From: Sporobacter sp038405045 | Lineage (GTDB): Bacteria; Bacillota; Clostridia; Oscillospirales; Oscillospiraceae | Length of the DNA: 64,000 nucleotides | NCBI GenBank assembly: GCA_038405045.1 | Contig: JBBZIV010000001.1 | Location: forward strand, 186,001 to 250,000 | Reading direction: 5' to 3' | Shown: one piece after another, positions 15,379 through 24,092 of the stretch | Layout: every line of letters starts with the position of its first letter | How positions within the stretch are numbered: the first letter of the stretch is position 1 | Translations under genes and position numbers: made by a program | The notes under the pieces: model-generated | Databases searched by the model: none | What the model saw: the letters and a program-made list of their open reading frames with translations, nothing else | What the model was told of the DNA's origin: nothing

Positions 15379-16794
15379 TTAAAACCTGAAATAAATGAAT
15401 GGGTTGAATGAACCGACAACCAATTTTAAATACGACAAAGCAAACAAAAAAAGCGCCAGAAGACGGGGGCCTGCCGCTAGCAGCAAACGGCCAGAGATGG
15501 ATGGCGCTTTTTCAAGCCGTTTTTGTACAGCGTTTTTAACCGGCATGGCGGCAATGATGGAGACGAGGAGCTCCGGCCAGTATTCATAAAGGAGATACAG
15601 CGTCTGCCCGCTTTCGGTTGCGCCGCCGCCGAACATAACGGCAATAAAATGAAAAGCCTGTCCAAACGTGTCTGCCCGGAAGAAAACCCACCCGATGACG
15701 ACGAGGAGGAGCGTATAGATATGCCGGAGTGGGGAAGGGCTTTTTTCTAATAACTTGCCCCAGAGAAATTTTTCGCCCAGCAGCAAAACGCAGAAGTAAA
15801 GGCCCCAGGCGATAAAAGTCCATGAAGCGCCGTGCCAGAAGCCGGTTAGCAGCCAAACGACGGCGATGTTGCGAACATTTTTCCATCGCCCGCATCGATT
15901 GCCGCCAAGTGGGATATAAACGTAATCGCGAAACCACGTTGTCAGAGAAATGTGCCAGCGCCGCCAAAAGTCCGTAATAGAGGCGGCGATATACGGATAA
16001 TTAAAGTTTTCGAGAAAATGAAAGCCGAACATGCGCCCAAGGCCGAGCGCCATATCCGAATACGCCGAAAAATCAAAATAGATCTGCTCGGTATACGCCA
16101 GCGCACCGAGCCAGGCAAGGCCGGTCGACAAGCCGCCATCAGGCCGGGCGAAAACGGTGTCGGCGATGACGCCGAGGGTGTTGGCCAGCAGCATTTTCTT
16201 CGCCAGCCCGAAAACAAAGCGCATGGCCCCTTCGGAAAAATCTGCCAAGTTCTCATGCCGGACGGTCAAATGGTCTGAAATCGTTGAATAGCGGACAATC
16301 GGGCCGGCCACGAGCTGCGGGAACAAGGAAATATATAAGGCGACCTTTAGCGGATTTTTCATCGGCTGCGCCGTGCCGCGGTAGACGTCAATAATATAGC
16401 TCAGCCCATGAAACGTAAAAAAAGAAATGCCGATTGGAAGCGTTACCGCCGGGAGGGGGAGAGACGTACCAAGGGCATTCATCGTTTCGGCAAAAAATCG
16501 TGCATATTTAAACCAGCCAAGCAGGCCAAGGCCTAAGACGATAGCCGCCAGCAAAAAAAACCGGCGTGTCTTTTCACCGTATCGGTTTGAGACGAAAAGA
16601 CCGCAGACGTAGTTTAAAAGAATAGAGGCGAGCATCACCAGCAGAAATCGCGGCCCGCCATAGGCATAAAAGAAAAGGCTGAAGCCAAGAAGCACGACGT
16701 TTCTGGCTTCACGAAAGCGCCGCGGTACGATGAAATATAGGATCAAAAGCGCGGGGAGGAAGATAAAAAGAAAACCGATACTGGAAAATACCAT
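15379..16794 (-). CDS. MBOAT-family O-acyltransferase (AlgI-like)
   Basis: About 471 aa with ten or more membrane helices. Conserved MBOAT blocks are visible: PIGISFFTFHGLSYIIDVYRG, FDFSAYSDMALGLGRMFGF, FWRRWHISLTTWFRDYVYIP and GFWHGASWTFIAWG, the last with the catalytic histidine. AlgI-type MBOATs pass acetyl groups across the membrane to a periplasmic or surface SGNH partner. The start at ATG 16794 is chosen because GGAG sits 6 nt before it; a TTG at 16809 has no ribosome site. First gene of an operon with the AlgX-like and amidohydrolase genes; the polymer modified is unknown. Confidence 0.9.
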   Translation of the reverse strand: MVFSSIGFLFIFLPALLILYFIVPRRFREARNVVLLGFSLFFYAYGGPRFLLVMLASILLNYVCGLFVSNRYGEKTRRFFLLAAIVLGLGLLGWFKYARFFAETMNALGTSLPLPAVTLPIGISFFTFHGLSYIIDVYRGTAQPMKNPLKVALYISLFPQLVAGPIVRYSTISDHLTVRHENLADFSEGAMRFVFGLAKKMLLANTLGVIADTVFARPDGGLSTGLAWLGALAYTEQIYFDFSAYSDMALGLGRMFGFHFLENFNYPYIAASITDFWRRWHISLTTWFRDYVYIPLGGNRCGRWKNVRNIAVVWLLTGFWHGASWTFIAWGLYFCVLLLGEKFLWGKLLEKSPSPLRHIYTLLLVVIGWVFFRADTFGQAFHFIAVMFGGGATESGQTLYLLYEYWPELLVSIIAAMPVKNAVQKRLEKAPSISGRLLLAAGPRLLALFLFALSYLKLVVGSFNPFIYFRF

Positions 16795-16809
16795 GTCGTT
16801 CTCCTGCAA

Positions 16810-17490
16810 TGGTAAAGATCGCTAAAATTCAGCTTCAGTATATGCGCTCACACAAAGGTTGTCAAACGGTTTTAACAGGCCTTTAGGCTTTAAGATATGC
16901 CCGAGCCGGGCGTATACGCCTTGAAACTATCCAGGAAAAAAGAAAATGAAAAAGCCGCATTTTCATTAAAGTTCAGCGTGAAAAAACCGATATATTATTA
17001 TGTGATAACCGTTTGGGGCCGCCAGTAAACATAATCATGTTACAAATGCAACGTTATAGACGAACGGAATAAAAATGGTATAAAATGTAATAACTAACGC
17101 CTTTTATACGAAAGAATATTTCAAATATAATTATGTTAACGCCAGAACCATTCGGACACCTGTTTTGTGACTTTAAAAGGGCCTTGTCGGCACGAATAAC
17201 AGGCAAATGGGGATAACCCGTGGGCCTATGGTGGAAAACTGATATTTAACAAACGTTATAATAAAATACTAACGTACGTTAAGTAGAAAACTCTTCCTGA
17301 AACAGGCAGAATTTAATCAAGCGTTAGAAAACCGTCTCTGAAAACCGGGTGCGGTTCTTTTTGTTTTTGGATGCTGGTAAGACGCCTTTTTAACACATAA
17401 TATAATCTTGCCCAATCATTCATCTGGTGCCGAACGCAAAATTCTCGTAGACAAGTGGGTTGCGGTTTGATTAAATAGAGATAAACTTAA
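16810..17490. other. long non-coding AT-rich intergenic region
   Basis: About 680 bp with no convincing protein gene. It contains several AT-rich promoter-like patches, including TATAAT at 17257-17262 followed by a perfect 12-bp palindrome TAACGTACGTTA (17270-17281). A weak hairpin aaccg...cggtt with a T-rich tail follows at about 17330-17365. It supplies the promoters of the divergent MBOAT operon and the lipoprotein at 17509. I did not recognise a known riboswitch or RNA family. Confidence 0.5.
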
Positions 17491-17508
17491 ATGAAGAGGT
17501 GCGATACC

Positions 17509-18327
17509 ATGAAAAATGCAAAAGGCCTTTTTCTGCTGGCTCTGCTTGTGGCAGTGGCGCTCGTTCTCGGCGGCTGCCGAAAAGCAAATGAAAACGCATC
17601 GTCAGGCCCGCAGCAAACAGCGGGTGAGACTGGGGCGTCGACAACACCAAGCGCATCGCCGACTGATATCGTCCCGGCTTCCGGCTACCAGTTTGAAGAA
17701 AAAACGTATGCCGACGGTGTCATTTCGCTGAAATATCCGCAAATCAAAGGCCTGTCCGACTCGGAAAAGCAAGATAAGCTCAATAAGCTGATTTATGAGG
17801 CCGCCATGCGCGACCTTGACGAGGTAAAAAGCAGCGATATGGCTGACTATGAGATGACGTATGCGGTGACATACAACAGTCCAGACGTTATTAGCATCAG
17901 CTTTGACGGCTACAGTGAGGTGACTGGCGCGGCGCATCCGAATCTCTTTCTATATGCCGTGACGATTGACGCCAAAAATGTTAAAACAGTTAAGCTCAAA
18001 GACCTCGTAAAAATCGACGAGAACTTCGTTACCGCGCTGCTTAACGGAACATACAGCTCCATGGGCTTTGACATGACGGACGACACGCGTGACGCCATCC
18101 GTGAAGTCCTCGGCGGGATGGATACGGAGAGCTGGCTTGAGCAGCTTAAAAATTCCGACACGTCAGGCTGGGCAACCGCCTCCTACCTAACCGATGAAGG
18201 CCTGATGGTTTCCGTTTCTGTGCCGCATGTGATGGGAGACCATGTAGAGATTCTGCTCACCTATCAGCAGCTGGACGCCTTTAAAACAAGCAGCCCGATC
18301 TGGCAGGCGGTCGGTACCGGCAATTAA
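17509..18327 (+). CDS. lipoprotein with RsiV-like DUF3298 domain
   Basis: About 272 aa. It starts at ATG 17509, preferred over the in-frame ATG at 17491 because GAGGTG lies 7 nt before the later one. The signal peptide (KNAKGLFLLALLVAVALVLGGC) ends in lipobox LGGC. A Ser/Thr/Pro-rich spacer follows, then a globular region with YQFEEKTYADGVISLKYPQI and VISISFDGYSEVTGAAHPN. Those blocks match the DUF4163/DUF3298 region seen in the anti-sigma factor RsiV and in many clostridial lipoproteins. No sigma factor gene is adjacent, so an extracytoplasmic binding role is the most that can be inferred. A hairpin follows. Confidence 0.8.
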   Translation: MKNAKGLFLLALLVAVALVLGGCRKANENASSGPQQTAGETGASTTPSASPTDIVPASGYQFEEKTYADGVISLKYPQIKGLSDSEKQDKLNKLIYEAAMRDLDEVKSSDMADYEMTYAVTYNSPDVISISFDGYSEVTGAAHPNLFLYAVTIDAKNVKTVKLKDLVKIDENFVTALLNGTYSSMGFDMTDDTRDAIREVLGGMDTESWLEQLKNSDTSGWATASYLTDEGLMVSVSVPHVMGDHVEILLTYQQLDAFKTSSPIWQAVGTGN

Positions 18328-18351
18328 TATAACAAAATTTTTAAATATCAG

Positions 18352-18382
18352 CGAAGCCGCCGGATAATGTTCGGCGGCTTCG
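18352..18382 (+). terminator. hairpin, probable terminator
   Basis: Perfect 11-bp stem cgaagccgccg / cggcggcttcg with a 9-nt loop, 24 bp after the lipoprotein stop. The T run is poor, so termination is likely but not certain. Confidence 0.6.
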
Positions 18383-18493
18383 TGTTACGCAACAGCAAAG
18401 GCAGTTGTACGGTTGCCGCAACGCCTCTGTTTGGAAAAATAAGAAAAACGGCATAATAACAAGAGCTTACAAGTTGACGTTTGGAGCATTGTT

Positions 18494-19648
18494 ATGGCCA
18501 TTTTTCAAGGTAGTTTCATATCTTTTTTGCTGGGTGCCGCATTTTTTGTACCGCTGCTGGTCGGCCTTTTTCGCCCGCTGACCGCCGAGCGGATTTATTA
18601 CTCGCTGAATGTAACGCTCAGTGCCGTCATTTTTTTAGTCTCGGCATGGCTGGCTGTTCTTTTATCGGGGCTTTTATTGTCGGGTGTTGATTTGCCTCGT
18701 TTTTTGGCCGACATTCCGTTTCTGGGGCAGACGCTATCGGGGGGTGATGTCCTCGCGGCGATTGTCCTCGCGATTTTGCTGCTCGTTGGGCTTAACGGTG
18801 CGCTGCAGCTTTTGGCCTCACCGTTCGTGACGCGGCTCCTCCGTCCCCTGTCGAATAAGCTCGGCCGTGTCGCTGCCTCCGGAAGTGCGCTTTTCAGGCG
18901 TCTTGCCGGTTCGCTTTGGCAGCTGCCGAAAGCTGTCTGGCTTCTTTTGCTGGTGACGCTGCTGTGTAATTTTTATACAGGTATCTCCGGTAATGCCACG
19001 CTTGGCAGTGCGATTTCCGGCTCCGCCGTCTACCGCCTCGTCGACGATTTCGCCGTCCAGCCGATTTTGACGTCAGACATCGTCCGCCGATTTCCGGCTT
19101 CACTTGACGAGACGGTTGACAAGGCTGTCGACTGTCTCTCTCCGGAAGGGCGGCGGCTATTCGTCCGGGTCTATATTAACGGTGTTCTGGTCGACGATGC
19201 CGTCACGTCGGACCCGGATATCGACAATATGGCCATATCGCTTGTCGGCGCTGCCGGGAGCGCTTACAAGAAAGGCGAAATCCTCTATGAATGGGTATCT
19301 GACAATATTGCCTATGACAACGATAAGGCGGCTTCAATTATGACAAACGATTGTACGGCGCCGTCCGGCGCTGTCGCGGCGTTTCATACGCGCCGTGGCA
19401 TCTGCTTTGACAAAGCCTGTTTATACGTTGCCATGTGCCGGGCTGTCGGCATCAAGGTTCGTCTCGTGACCGGCAAGGGCTACAACGGCAGCGTTTGGCT
19501 TGAGCACTCGTGGAATCAGATCTATGACGACAAAAACGACAGATGGGTCAACGCCGACACGACGTTTGGCGGTAAGGGTATCCGATATTTTGACTCGGCA
19601 GCCTTTTTTGTCGATCATGACGCAGGAGAAATTCAAGGAATATGGTGA
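18494..19648 (+). CDS. membrane-anchored transglutaminase-like (TGc) protein
   Basis: A 384-aa protein. About five hydrophobic segments occupy residues 5-160, similar to a CvpA-type membrane region, and an extracytoplasmic transglutaminase-like domain follows at about 250-365. The papain-like triad is visible: Cys304 in RRGICFDKACLY, His338 in EHSWNQIYD and Asp355 in WVNADTTFG. Bacterial TGc proteins act as proteases or cross-linkers, often on the cell envelope; the target is unknown. GGAG lies 8 nt before ATG 18494. It stands between the RsiV-like lipoprotein and the PhoH-type gene, in the same direction as both. Confidence 0.85.
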   Translation: MAIFQGSFISFLLGAAFFVPLLVGLFRPLTAERIYYSLNVTLSAVIFLVSAWLAVLLSGLLLSGVDLPRFLADIPFLGQTLSGGDVLAAIVLAILLLVGLNGALQLLASPFVTRLLRPLSNKLGRVAASGSALFRRLAGSLWQLPKAVWLLLLVTLLCNFYTGISGNATLGSAISGSAVYRLVDDFAVQPILTSDIVRRFPASLDETVDKAVDCLSPEGRRLFVRVYINGVLVDDAVTSDPDIDNMAISLVGAAGSAYKKGEILYEWVSDNIAYDNDKAASIMTNDCTAPSGAVAAFHTRRGICFDKACLYVAMCRAVGIKVRLVTGKGYNGSVWLEHSWNQIYDDKNDRWVNADTTFGGKGIRYFDSAAFFVDHDAGEIQGIW

Positions 19649-19812
19649 CCGTTTTTCACACCGGTATCTTGCTAAAGATCGTGTAAAATGCGCCGAAAAA
19701 TATAGCATGAGAGAACGCAGGCTTTTTTACAGACATCTGACATCCGTCTAACAGTTTTCGCATATCGAAGCGTTAAAATAACAGCATACTCACAACATAT
19801 GGGGGCGGACCT

Positions 19813-21195
19813 GTGAAAAAAACATATATCCTTGATACCAATGTCTTGCTGCAGACACCGCACGCGATTTACGCTTTTGGTGATAATGACGTCGTCATTC
19901 CAGAGGTCGTCCTCGAAGAACTCGACCGGATGAAAAAGGAAATGAACGAGCTCGGCGCCAACGCCCGTCAAACGGCACGGCTCTTGGATGATTTACGCGA
20001 AAAGGGCGATTTGACGCGCGGCGTACCGCTCCCCGGCGGGGGCAGCCTGCGTGTTGAGCTCAACTTTACCGATGTTGCCCTTCCCGAGGCCTGGCATGCC
20101 GGAAAAGCCGACAACAGGATTTTAAAGGTTTGTAAAGGCCTGGCGCAGCGGCATGAAAAGGCCATTCTCGTCACGAAGGACGTTTTTCAGCGTATCAAAT
20201 GCGATATCATTGGCGTCCCGGCGCAGGACTATAAAAACGAGCAGGTCGACACCCCGGACAGGGGGTACAGAGGGCGCGTGACGTTGTATGTCGCGACGAA
20301 AAAGCTCAATGAGTTTTATAAAAAAGGCTCATTGGATGTGAAATACGTCGCCGCCGTTGACCCCGATACCGGTGAAGCGCTGCCGTATACGCCGGTTTTA
20401 AACGAATTCGTCGTCCTCGTCAGCAACGAGAGCATCAAGCATTCGGCACTCGGCCGGTTTGACGGCGAAAAAATCGTCGCGCTTCAGTACCTTGAGGAAC
20501 GCCCCTTCGGCGTCAAGACGCGTAACGTCGGGCAGAAGTTCATGCAGGAGGCGCTGATGATGAGCTGCGACGATATGCCGCTTGTCATCGTCAAGGGCGC
20601 CGCGGGGACGGCTAAAACGTTCTTTGCCCTCGCCGTCGGCCTGCACAAAGTTATGGCCATAAAGGAGCGCCAGTATCGTAAGATTCTTGTTTGCCGTCCC
20701 AACGTGAAATTTGATGAGGATATCGGCTATCTGCCGGGCAGTGAAACGGAGAAGCTCGCGCCGTTTATGCGCTCGGTGATCGACAATTTGGAGATTCTTC
20801 TGGACAGCGACGAAAATGAGCGCTATAAAAACGAAAACGAGCTCAGGGACAAAGTCGACGAGCTGTTTCACCGCAATATTGTCACTACGGAGGCCATCGC
20901 CTATATCCGCGGCCGCTCGATCCAAAAAAACTGGGTCATCATTGATGAGGCGCAGAATTTAACGCCCAAGCAGGTAAAAGGCATCGTCACGCGCGCCGGG
21001 AAGGGCACCAAAATCGTTCTCATCGGCGACCCCGACCAGATCGACCACCCATATCTCGACAGCCGCACAAACGGCCTGTGCTACGCCTCCGAGCGCATGA
21101 AGGGCAGCCGCTACTGCTGCCAGATCGCCATGGACGATGACGAATGCGAGCGCAGCCCGCTGGCCTTCGACAGCGCCAACCGGATGAATACATAA
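19813..21195 (+). CDS. phoH: PhoH-family ATPase with N-terminal PIN domain
   Basis: A 460-aa protein, starting at GTG 19813. Residues 1-140 are a PIN-type RNase domain (YILDTNVLLQTP, EELDRMK and VTKDVFQRIKC hold acidic residues). Residues 235-440 are the PhoH ATPase: Walker A GAAGTAKT at 262-269, then WVIIDEAQNLTP at about 374-385 and IVLIGDPDQID. PIN-PhoH proteins (YlaK type) are thought to act as RNA helicase-nucleases. It is monocistronic, with an intrinsic terminator 20 bp after the stop. The family is certain; the RNA targets are not known. Confidence 0.93.
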   Translation: MKKTYILDTNVLLQTPHAIYAFGDNDVVIPEVVLEELDRMKKEMNELGANARQTARLLDDLREKGDLTRGVPLPGGGSLRVELNFTDVALPEAWHAGKADNRILKVCKGLAQRHEKAILVTKDVFQRIKCDIIGVPAQDYKNEQVDTPDRGYRGRVTLYVATKKLNEFYKKGSLDVKYVAAVDPDTGEALPYTPVLNEFVVLVSNESIKHSALGRFDGEKIVALQYLEERPFGVKTRNVGQKFMQEALMMSCDDMPLVIVKGAAGTAKTFFALAVGLHKVMAIKERQYRKILVCRPNVKFDEDIGYLPGSETEKLAPFMRSVIDNLEILLDSDENERYKNENELRDKVDELFHRNIVTTEAIAYIRGRSIQKNWVIIDEAQNLTPKQVKGIVTRAGKGTKIVLIGDPDQIDHPYLDSRTNGLCYASERMKGSRYCCQIAMDDDECERSPLAFDSANRMNT

Positions 21196-21212
21196 AATGC
21201 CTATTAAACAGT

Positions 21213-21244
21213 AAAAAGGTACAGAGTCTCTGTACCTTTTTATT
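21213..21244 (+). terminator. intrinsic terminator
   Basis: aaaaaggtacagag pairs with ctctgtaccttttt across a very short loop, with T run, between the PhoH gene and the convergent response-regulator gene. Confidence 0.85.
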
Positions 21245-21275
21245 TATTTAGTTATGTAAACTTTGTTGCTGCCCG

Positions 21276-21902
21276 CTACCCCCGGGCGTTTTTATAATAA
21301 AAGATCGCCAGCTGCGTCCGGCGTTTGAAGCCGAGCTTGTCCATAATAACGCTGACCGCGTTGCGGACGGTGCCCTCGCTTAAATATAGAGCGGCGGCAA
21401 TTTCGCGGTTAGAAAGGCCCTCGGCGATGAGGGCGATTATTTCCGTTTCCTTGTCGGTGAGGTCGAATTCGGCAAGGTTTGTTTTCTTCGTCTGGGTGAG
21501 CAGGCCGGGGAGCCTTGCCACAATATCCTCGCCGAAAACGCTCTGCCCAGTGTATACCGCTTTCAGCGCCGGGACAATACACTCGAAATCCTGCTTGAGC
21601 AGATAGCCGCGCGCGCCGATCTTCAGGGCTTTGATAATATAGTCGTCATCCGAAAACGTTGTGAGATAGAGAATTTTTGCCTCCGGGTGGGCTTTCAGGA
21701 TTAGCGCGCCCGCGTCGAGCCCCGTCATTGTGTCCATGCGGATGTCCATGAGGAGAATATCGGGTTTCACGCTGTCGTACAGGGTGACGGCGTCTTCACC
21801 GCTTGTGCCGACAGCGGCAACGGTGAATCCAGCCTCGGCCTCAATAATTGTTTTCAGGGAAATACCGACAAGCCTGTCGTCATCAACGATCATAATGTTC
21901 AT
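21276..21902 (-). CDS. NarL/LuxR-type response regulator (LnrK-like)
   Basis: A 208-aa regulator. The receiver domain (1-120) has acidic pocket VDDD, phospho-acceptor Asp53 in LLMDIRMD and a conserved Lys in YLLKQDF. The LuxR-type HTH (about 143-200) reads LTDKETEIIALIAEGLSNREIAAALYLSEGTVRNAVS. It follows the sensor kinase gene after 6 bp. Divergent from both is a three-gene ABC exporter, the arrangement of antimicrobial-sensing systems such as LnrJK-LnrLMN of Bacillus. It probably activates that exporter through the inverted repeat at 23053-23068 (inference). Confidence 0.92.
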   Translation of the reverse strand: MNIMIVDDDRLVGISLKTIIEAEAGFTVAAVGTSGEDAVTLYDSVKPDILLMDIRMDTMTGLDAGALILKAHPEAKILYLTTFSDDDYIIKALKIGARGYLLKQDFECIVPALKAVYTGQSVFGEDIVARLPGLLTQTKKTNLAEFDLTDKETEIIALIAEGLSNREIAAALYLSEGTVRNAVSVIMDKLGFKRRTQLAIFYYKNARG

Positions 21903-21908
21903 GGCAAA

Positions 21909-22970
21909 TCACCTCGCTTTCGGAATGGAGACAAAAACGGTAAAGCCGCCGTCAAAGCCCGTGTGCGCGATACCACCGAGGCTCTCAACGCGCTGGGCGA
22001 TATTTTTCAGACCAAGGCCGTCTCCCGGCGTCTTTATGTGTGTGCCGTTATCCTTGACAATGAGCTGATACAATGCTGGGTGCTCTCGCACCGCCACGGC
22101 GACGTGGGTGGCGTCGGAATGGCGGATGACGTTTGACAATGATTCCCGTACGACCGACAAAAGCGTGTATTTAACGCTTTTCGGCGGGTTGCCGTCTAAA
22201 TCGGCGTCAAGCGTGATGGCGCAGAAATCAAAGCCGTCCGTCAGGCGCTTCATTTCAAGGGAAAGGTCGACCGATTCGTCGTGCAGGTCGTGAACGCTCT
22301 CGCGGACACTTGTCATGCCGCTCGTAAGTGTCTCTTTCAGCGTTGTCAGCCGTGTGCGCAGGGCGTCATCCCGGCACGTTGCCAGAAGCGCGCCTGTCTG
22401 CAAGATGGCGTTTGACAGCACGTGGCCGACACTGTCATGAATATCCCGCGCGATTCTGTTTCGCTCCGTCAGTGTTGCAAGGCTCAATTCATAATCCTGC
22501 TTGTCCATCAGGTCCTTATTCTTTTGCTCCAGTTGGAGCGAGAATTCCTTGGAGCTGTCCCGGAGGCTAATATAGGCGGTTTGAACGGCCAGCAGAGACC
22601 GTGTCCGCCGCCGGATGTAAAAGGCAAGTCCGGCTAGCAGGACGATAAAAATGCAGGTGTCAACCGGCAGGGACGAAAAGCCCATTCCGGCGGGGATGAC
22701 TGAAAAAACCAGTACGGCCTGATATTTCGTGAAATAAACATCGTAGAAAATGACGGGCAGAAAAAAGAGAAACACCGGGAATAGAGCGCATAAGACACAG
22801 AAAAAAAGAAGCCCCGCGAGCGTTGCACGCTCGTCGTCCAGATAGCTCATAAGGGCACTTATGATGATGACACAGAGTAAAGGCACAATGAGATAAAGAC
22901 CCATGTGATCCTTTGCGTACAAAACACCGCATAGGACGAACACGGTGAGCTTGTCAATATATTTCTCCAC
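21909..22970 (-). CDS. membrane sensor histidine kinase, HisKA_3 type (LnrJ-like)
   Basis: A 353-aa kinase starting at GTG 22970, with GGGAGGGG close upstream. About five or six membrane helices fill residues 8-120 without a large external domain, and a coiled linker spans 125-165. The HisKA_3 phosphorylation motif ERNRIARDIHDSVGH places the phospho-histidine at His178. The HATPase domain ends with VKDNGTH and GDGLGLKNIAQRVESLGG. Kinases with a membrane-only sensor typically detect membrane-active compounds together with their ABC exporter. It pairs with the response regulator 6 bp downstream. Confidence 0.92.
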   Translation of the reverse strand: MEKYIDKLTVFVLCGVLYAKDHMGLYLIVPLLCVIIISALMSYLDDERATLAGLLFFCVLCALFPVFLFFLPVIFYDVYFTKYQAVLVFSVIPAGMGFSSLPVDTCIFIVLLAGLAFYIRRRTRSLLAVQTAYISLRDSSKEFSLQLEQKNKDLMDKQDYELSLATLTERNRIARDIHDSVGHVLSNAILQTGALLATCRDDALRTRLTTLKETLTSGMTSVRESVHDLHDESVDLSLEMKRLTDGFDFCAITLDADLDGNPPKSVKYTLLSVVRESLSNVIRHSDATHVAVAVREHPALYQLIVKDNGTHIKTPGDGLGLKNIAQRVESLGGIAHTGFDGGFTVFVSIPKAR

Positions 22971-23052
22971 GGCCCCGCCCCCTCCCGGAAATCTCTGACA
23001 GCGCTATTTTAACAGAAGCACAAACCTTTTGCAATCGCACGGCGGCAGCGAA

Positions 23053-23119
23053 TATGACATTTGTCATACCGATTTCAGGAGGGTTTACACTGCCTTGTGA
23101 CGATTGTTTGCAGTATGAT
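23053..23119 (+). promoter_or_regulatory. candidate response-regulator site and promoter of the ABC exporter
   Basis: TATGACA-tt-TGTCATA (23053-23068) is a perfect 7-bp inverted repeat with a 2-nt spacer. A -10-like TATGAT lies at 23114-23119 with no good -35 at 17 bp. A dyad centred about 65 bp before the likely start and a missing -35 both fit activation by the adjacent NarL-type regulator. Confidence 0.5.
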
Positions 23120-23148
23120 GGCACTATCAAGCAAAGGGGGAAAACCAC

Positions 23149-24087
23149 ATGATAGTCAAGGTGCAAAACCTCGTCAAACGCTATGGCGACCTGATTGCCC
23201 TGGATCACTTTAATCTCGAGGTGCAGGAAGGCGAGGTATTCGGGCTTTTAGGACCCAATGGCTCGGGCAAGACAACCGCCATCGGCTGCATTCTGTCACT
23301 GCTCAAATACGACAAGGGCACGATTGAGGTCTTTAATAAGCCGATGAACCCAGACTCGTATGACGCAAAACGGGATATCGGCATCGTCATGCAAAATGTC
23401 GCCGTTTTCAAGGAACTGACGGTTACAGAGAACATTGCGTATTTCTGCGGGCTGTACGTCCCCGATAAAAAGAAATGCGCAGCGCTCGTTGAAGAGGCTA
23501 TCGAATTTGTGGGGCTTCAAAACTTCCGCAAGTTTTTGCCGAAGAAGCTCTCCGGCGGCCTTTTGCGGCGCTTGAACATTGCTTGCGGCATTGCCCACAA
23601 GCCGAAGCTCATTATTTTAGACGAGCCGACCGTCGCCGTCGACCCGCAAAGCCGCAACAGCATTCTCGAGGGCATTTTAAAGCTCAACCAAGACGGTGCC
23701 ACCGTTATCTATACGTCGCATTACATGGAGGAGGTCGAGCAAATCTGCTCCCGCATCGCCATCATGGATAAGGGCAAAACAATCGCGACCGGTACGACAA
23801 ACGAGCTTAAAGGTATGATCAACGTTGGGGAAAAAATTACAGCCGAGCTGCTAAATCCCGATTCCAGCGTTCTCGGTGGCATCAAGGCGCTCGGACATAT
23901 CGGCTCTGCTGAAATCATCGGATCAGACCTTGTCGTTAAATCGGAGCGGGGCAAAAACAACCTGACAGCAGTCCTTGACTATCTTAACGCCAATAGCATT
24001 GCCTACGGCAAAATCTACTGCGAGCTGCCGACGCTCAACGACGTGTTCCTGGAGATTACCGGCAAGCAGCTGCGGGACGAGGGGTGA
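23149..24087 (+). CDS. ABC exporter ATP-binding subunit (LnrL-like)
   Basis: A 312-aa ATPase: Walker A GPNGSGKTT at about 35-43, Q-loop IVMQNVAVF, signature LSGGLLRRLNIACG (LSGGL for LSGGQ), Walker B LIILDEPTVAVDP and switch His in YTSHYMEEVE. The C-terminal 90 residues are the extension usual for ABC-2 exporter ATPases. With two ABC-2 permease genes directly downstream and a two-component system divergent, the set resembles the B. subtilis LnrLMN linearmycin exporter. Substrate: probably a membrane-active antibiotic or lipid (inference). Ribosome site AAGGGGG before ATG 23149. Confidence 0.9.
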   Translation: MIVKVQNLVKRYGDLIALDHFNLEVQEGEVFGLLGPNGSGKTTAIGCILSLLKYDKGTIEVFNKPMNPDSYDAKRDIGIVMQNVAVFKELTVTENIAYFCGLYVPDKKKCAALVEEAIEFVGLQNFRKFLPKKLSGGLLRRLNIACGIAHKPKLIILDEPTVAVDPQSRNSILEGILKLNQDGATVIYTSHYMEEVEQICSRIAIMDKGKTIATGTTNELKGMINVGEKITAELLNPDSSVLGGIKALGHIGSAEIIGSDLVVKSERGKNNLTAVLDYLNANSIAYGKIYCELPTLNDVFLEITGKQLRDEG

Positions 24088-24092
24088 CGGCC

